A DNA stretch of 7,833 nucleotides, taken from positions 1-7,833 of the forward strand of contig CAMHNT010000101.1 in assembly GCA_946186535.1 (NCBI GenBank), given 5' to 3'. Position 1 is the stretch's first letter, and every line of letters starts with the position of its first letter. The position numbers and the translations under genes were made by a program. Below are positions 6,264 through 7,833 of this stretch, piece by piece. The DNA comes from an uncultured Clostridia bacterium (GTDB lineage Bacteria; Bacillota; Clostridia; Oscillospirales; Acutalibacteraceae). The notes under the pieces are model-generated. The model worked only from the letters and a program-made list of their open reading frames with translations, ran no database searches and was not told the DNA's origin.

Positions 6264-6292
6264 TTGCAATATCAGGAAAATAATGTTATAAT
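6264..6292 (+). promoter_or_regulatory. yajC promoter (extended -10)
   Basis: TTGCAA (6264-6269), a 17-base spacer and a perfect TATAAT (6287-6292) preceded by TG at 6284-6285, an extended -10. The predicted start is near 6299, just ahead of the yajC ribosome site. The promoter lies about 60 bases beyond the palindromic element, so yajC need not rely on transcription from tgt. Confidence 0.75.
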
Positions 6293-6327
6293 ATCTCCAT
6301 TAAGGAAAAGTGAAAGGAAGTTTTTAA

Positions 6328-6675
6328 ATGGGTGAAGTAGATCAGAGCACAGGCGCAGCTATACAAATGATTCTTATGATGGTCGTTATCGTTGTTGCTT
6401 TTTATTTCTTTTTGATAAGACCTCAGTCCAAAAAGCAAAAAGAAGACGAGGCAATGAGAAACAACCTCGAAATCGGCGACGAGATCACAACTATCGGCGG
6501 CATTGTCGGAAGAGTTGTCAGCATTAACGAAGACACAGATTCAATGGTTATCGAAACGGGTGCCGACAGAACGAAGCTCCGCCTCAAGAGATGGGCTCTC
6601 TCATCGGTAAATTCCGAGAATGATAAAAAAGAGAAAAAAGAAAAGAAGGATAAAAAGGACGAAAAGAAAAAATAA
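6328..6675 (+). CDS. yajC: Preprotein translocase accessory subunit YajC
   Basis: A 115-residue inner-membrane protein that associates with SecDF in the Sec export machinery. One transmembrane helix spans about residues 11-30 (rich in Ile, Met, Val and Phe), followed directly by the family hallmark RPQSKK (31-36). Then comes the conserved small domain NNLEIGDEITTIGGIVGRV (45-63) and a beta-rich segment ending LRLKRWALSSV. The cytosolic tail (about 99-115) is almost entirely Lys, Glu and Asp. Total length is normal for the family. AGGAAG lies 7 bases before the ATG. The order tgt then yajC is common in bacteria; secD or secF usually follow, but here the next gene is a metal regulator, and a terminator separates them. 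A poly-T-like stretch after the stop is part of the terminator region. Confidence 0.96.
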   Translation: MGEVDQSTGAAIQMILMMVVIVVAFYFFLIRPQSKKQKEDEAMRNNLEIGDEITTIGGIVGRVVSINEDTDSMVIETGADRTKLRLKRWALSSVNSENDKKEKKEKKDKKDEKKK

Positions 6676-6697
6676 TTTTTCTTTTTTGAGCTTTTCG

Positions 6698-6740
6698 AAA
6701 CTCTCCCGGTGCAGTCATGCATTGAGGGAGTTTTATTTTT
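6698..6740 (+). terminator. yajC terminator
   Basis: Arms AAACTCTC (6698-6705) and GGGAGTTT (6726-6733) pair over 8 bp, including one G-T wobble, around a 20-base loop, followed by a T-rich tail to 6740. The large loop makes it weaker than ideal. It lies 23 bases after the yajC stop and before the repressor promoter. Confidence 0.6.
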
Positions 6741-6762
6741 ATGAAAAACTTTCAGGTTATAT

Positions 6763-6792
6763 TTGACAAACGACACAGTTCTATAGTATAAT
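6763..6792 (+). promoter_or_regulatory. Strong promoter of the metal-resistance locus
   Basis: A perfect TTGACA (6763-6768) and a perfect TATAAT (6787-6792) are separated by 18 bases. The predicted start, near 6799, is at the edge of the operator-like sequence at 6800-6815. A bound repressor there would block the promoter, as expected for an autoregulated ArsR-family gene. Confidence 0.8.
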
Positions 6793-6799
6793 ATAGTTG

Positions 6800-6815
6800 T
6801 TGAATGGTTGCTCAA
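6800..6815 (+). promoter_or_regulatory. Putative ArsR-family operator 1
   Basis: TTGAATGGTTGCTCAA, an imperfect inverted repeat with TTGA/TCAA ends, sits at about +1 to +16 of the promoter. It matches the sequence at 7368-7383 in 14 of 16 bases. Position, symmetry and repetition within one locus suggest it is bound by the adjacent repressor. Confidence 0.55.
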
Positions 6816-6864
6816 TTAATATCAAATTTCTAAAACGAGTTTAAAATTCCGGGAGTGAGAAAAC

Positions 6865-7230
6865 ATGGAAAAACAACAGCTTTGCGACTGCGAAATTATT
6901 CATGAGGAAACCGTCCGTGAAACGAGCAAGAAAATGCTCAGCAAGGACACTTATATTGAACTTGGTTCCCTTTTCAAACTTTTCGGCGACGGAACGCGCC
7001 TTCAGATTCTTCACGCTCTCGAGCACAACGAGCTTTGCGTCTGCGATATCGCCGCACTTCTGGGACTGACGAAATCGGCAGTATCTCATCAGCTGAAAGC
7101 TCTTCGCCTTGCCAATCTCGTAAAGTTCAGACGTGAGGCTCAGACGGTCTACTATTCCCTTGCTGATTCTCACGTCAAGACTATTATAGATATAGGTCTT
7201 GAGCATCTTATGGAAGAAAAAGAAATATAA
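6865..7230 (+). CDS. ArsR/SmtB-family metal-sensing repressor (CadC-like)
   Basis: A 121-residue winged-helix repressor that should release DNA on binding soft or transition metals, derepressing the ATPase gene downstream. It carries both classic metal sites of the family. The thiolate (alpha-3N) site is ELCVCD with Cys58 and Cys60, plus N-terminal Cys7 and Cys9, close to the Cys7/Cys11/Cys58/Cys60 set of staphylococcal CadC. The alpha-5 site is Asp101, His103, His114 and Glu117 (D-x-H-x10-H-x2-E), as in SmtB and CadC. The recognition helix lies around LTKSAVSHQLKALRLANLV (68-86) and the wing around FRREAQTVYYSL. Such dual-site proteins usually respond to Cd, Pb or Zn; which metal acts here is inference. 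GGGAG lies 9 bases before the ATG. A strong promoter and an overlapping operator precede it. Confidence 0.95.
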   Translation: MEKQQLCDCEIIHEETVRETSKKMLSKDTYIELGSLFKLFGDGTRLQILHALEHNELCVCDIAALLGLTKSAVSHQLKALRLANLVKFRREAQTVYYSLADSHVKTIIDIGLEHLMEEKEI

Positions 7231-7238
7231 TATTATAT

Positions 7239-7270
7239 GGGTATATATGCCCGACAAATCATATATACCC
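7239..7270. promoter_or_regulatory. Inverted repeat after the repressor gene
   Basis: A perfect 10-bp inverted repeat, GGGTATATAT (7239-7248) and ATATATACCC (7261-7270), with a 12-base spacer, starts 8 bases after the repressor stop. There is no T-run after it, so it is not a standard terminator. It could partly attenuate read-through, stabilise the mRNA end or be a binding site. The stretch from 7271 to 7355 shows no clear feature or convincing promoter. Confidence 0.4.
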
Positions 7271-7355
7271 TATACGTATCAACATAAATTTACATATTGA
7301 TATCCGACTTCAGCATTCAGCGTATGTATATCAGCATGTATTTATTATATATTTT

Positions 7356-7383
7356 TTGCTCATCAAATTGAATGGTTGAGCAA
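7356..7383 (+). promoter_or_regulatory. Putative ArsR-family operator 2, before the ATPase
   Basis: The sequence 7368-7383 matches operator 1 at 14 of 16 bases, sharing the unbroken TTGAATGGTTG. It also lies within a 7-bp inverted repeat, TTGCTCA (7356-7362) and TGAGCAA (7377-7383). It ends 25 bases before the ATPase ATG. A -10-like TATTAT lies just upstream (about 7342-7347), but no good -35 is seen. A second regulated promoter for the ATPase is therefore plausible but not shown. Confidence 0.5.
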
Positions 7384-7408
7384 CTACTGTTTTAAAGGTT
7401 GTGATACA

Positions 7409-7833
7409 ATGAAAAAAGTATATATACTGAACGGTCTTGACTGTCCGCATTGTTCTTCGGAAATTGAAAAGGATATCGGAAAAATCAAAGGCGTTGATTC
7501 TGTCAGCATTAATCTTATTAAACAAGCTATGACCGTTGAGCTTTCCAAAGATTACACTGGCGATTTTTCAAAAACTGTCGAAAAGGTTGTTCATAAGCAT
7601 GAACCTGATGTTGAGGTTGTTGAGAAAGCCGAAAACACAAAAAGCAGCAAGCACGACCATGACGGACACGAGCACTGCCACGGTCATCACGAACATGAAG
7701 GACACGAGCACTGTCACGGTCATCACGAACATGACGGACACGAGCACTGCCACGGTCATCACGAACATGAAGGACACAAGCACTGCCACGGTCATCACGA
7801 ACATGAAGGACACGAGCACTGTCACGGTCATCA
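7409..7833 (+). CDS. Heavy-metal-transporting P-type ATPase, N-terminal part (cut by the window edge)
   Basis: An open frame from ATG 7409 runs without a stop to the right edge, giving 141 codons of a longer protein. Residues 1-70 form a heavy-metal-associated domain with the motif GLDCPHC (9-15), Cys12 and Cys15 being the metal ligands. An Asp before the first Cys is typical of Zn/Cd/Pb-exporting (CadA/ZntA-type, P1B-2) ATPases. A spacer (VEVVEKAENTKSS) leads into a His-rich tract from residue 82 on, built of 12-residue repeats. The transmembrane helices, CPC motif and phosphorylation site DKTGT would lie outside the window, so the ATPase identity rests on this domain and on the CadC-like repressor upstream. 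AAAGG lies 10 bases before the ATG. Expected role: cytoplasmic metal efflux. An alternative, less likely, is a stand-alone metal-binding protein or another transporter. Confidence 0.8.
   Translation, partial: MKKVYILNGLDCPHCSSEIEKDIGKIKGVDSVSINLIKQAMTVELSKDYTGDFSKTVEKVVHKHEPDVEVVEKAENTKSSKHDHDGHEHCHGHHEHEGHEHCHGHHEHDGHEHCHGHHEHEGHKHCHGHHEHEGHEHCHGH
7661..7833 (+). repeat. 36-bp tandem repeat coding for a His-rich tract
   Basis: Four complete 36-bp units start at 7661, 7697, 7733 and 7769, and a fifth (from 7805) is cut off. Units are almost identical. Unit 3 equals unit 1, and the visible part of unit 5 equals unit 2. Only unit positions 3 (Asp/Glu), 10 (Glu/Lys) and 18 (silent) vary. Each unit encodes [D/E]GH[E/K]HCHGHHEH: six His and one Cys in twelve residues. 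The tract probably binds metal ahead of the transport domain. Such near-identity suggests recent expansion and possible length variation. Confidence 0.95.

Noticed and set aside
6423..6815. Minus-strand open frame with long Phe/Ser runs
   Set aside because: It is the antisense of the Lys/Glu-rich tail of YajC and the T-rich terminator.
7568..7831. Minus-strand open frame that looks like a repetitive hydrophobic membrane protein (VLVSFMFVMTVA repeats)
   Set aside because: It is the antisense of the His-rich 36-bp repeat of the ATPase gene; the plus-strand frame has a start, ribosome site, CxxC domain and operon context.
7661..7833. CRISPR array (regular 36-bp repeats)
   Set aside because: The 36-bp units are contiguous with no spacers and keep an open reading frame encoding His-rich residues.

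Overview
The window suggests a low-to-moderate G+C anaerobic Firmicute of the Ruminococcus/Oscillospiraceae kind. The basis is strong AGGAG-type ribosome binding sites, AT-rich intergenic DNA, a family 31 glucosidase closely resembling the characterised Ruminococcus (Blautia) obeum enzyme, and palindrome-rich intergenic repeats of a style I associate with these genomes. This is inference from sequence style and remembered homologues, not a database match.

Layout. Positions 122-3012 hold a leftward three-gene operon: a GH31 alpha-glucosidase, an FMN-binding-split-barrel (pyridoxamine-phosphate-oxidase-like) protein, and a small unknown acidic protein, with gaps of 12 and 14 bases. A clear promoter (TTGCAT-17-TATAAT, minus strand) drives it. 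Diverging from it is an unrecognised gene of about 357 residues (3227-4300). Next comes a 466-base non-coding stretch holding a strong hairpin terminator, a 234-bp element with perfect 16-bp terminal inverted repeats, and a degenerate third repeat. Then tgt (tRNA-guanine transglycosylase, 4767-5903), a second, larger member of the same repeat family (about 5942-6204), and yajC with its own promoter. The window ends with a metal-resistance locus: a CadC/SmtB-type ArsR repressor (6865-7230) and the first 141 codons of a heavy-metal P-type ATPase carrying a CxxC metal-binding domain and a 36-bp tandem repeat encoding a His-rich stretch. The ATPase runs off the right edge.

How the parts work together. 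The glucosidase operon is probably oligosaccharide catabolism. The tgt-yajC order is a common bacterial neighbourhood (usually followed by secD/secF), but here a palindromic element lies between the two genes and yajC has its own extended -10 promoter. The repressor and ATPase form a metal-responsive unit: near-identical 16-bp operator-like sequences (14 of 16 bases) lie just downstream of the repressor's promoter and just upstream of the ATPase start.

The most unusual signal is the pair of intergenic elements flanking tgt in opposite orientations. Aligned on their own strands, they share terminal sequence and two consecutive hairpins in which five base pairs have changed in compensatory fashion. 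That argues for a mobile, MITE-like family whose folded form is under selection or is needed for its mobility.
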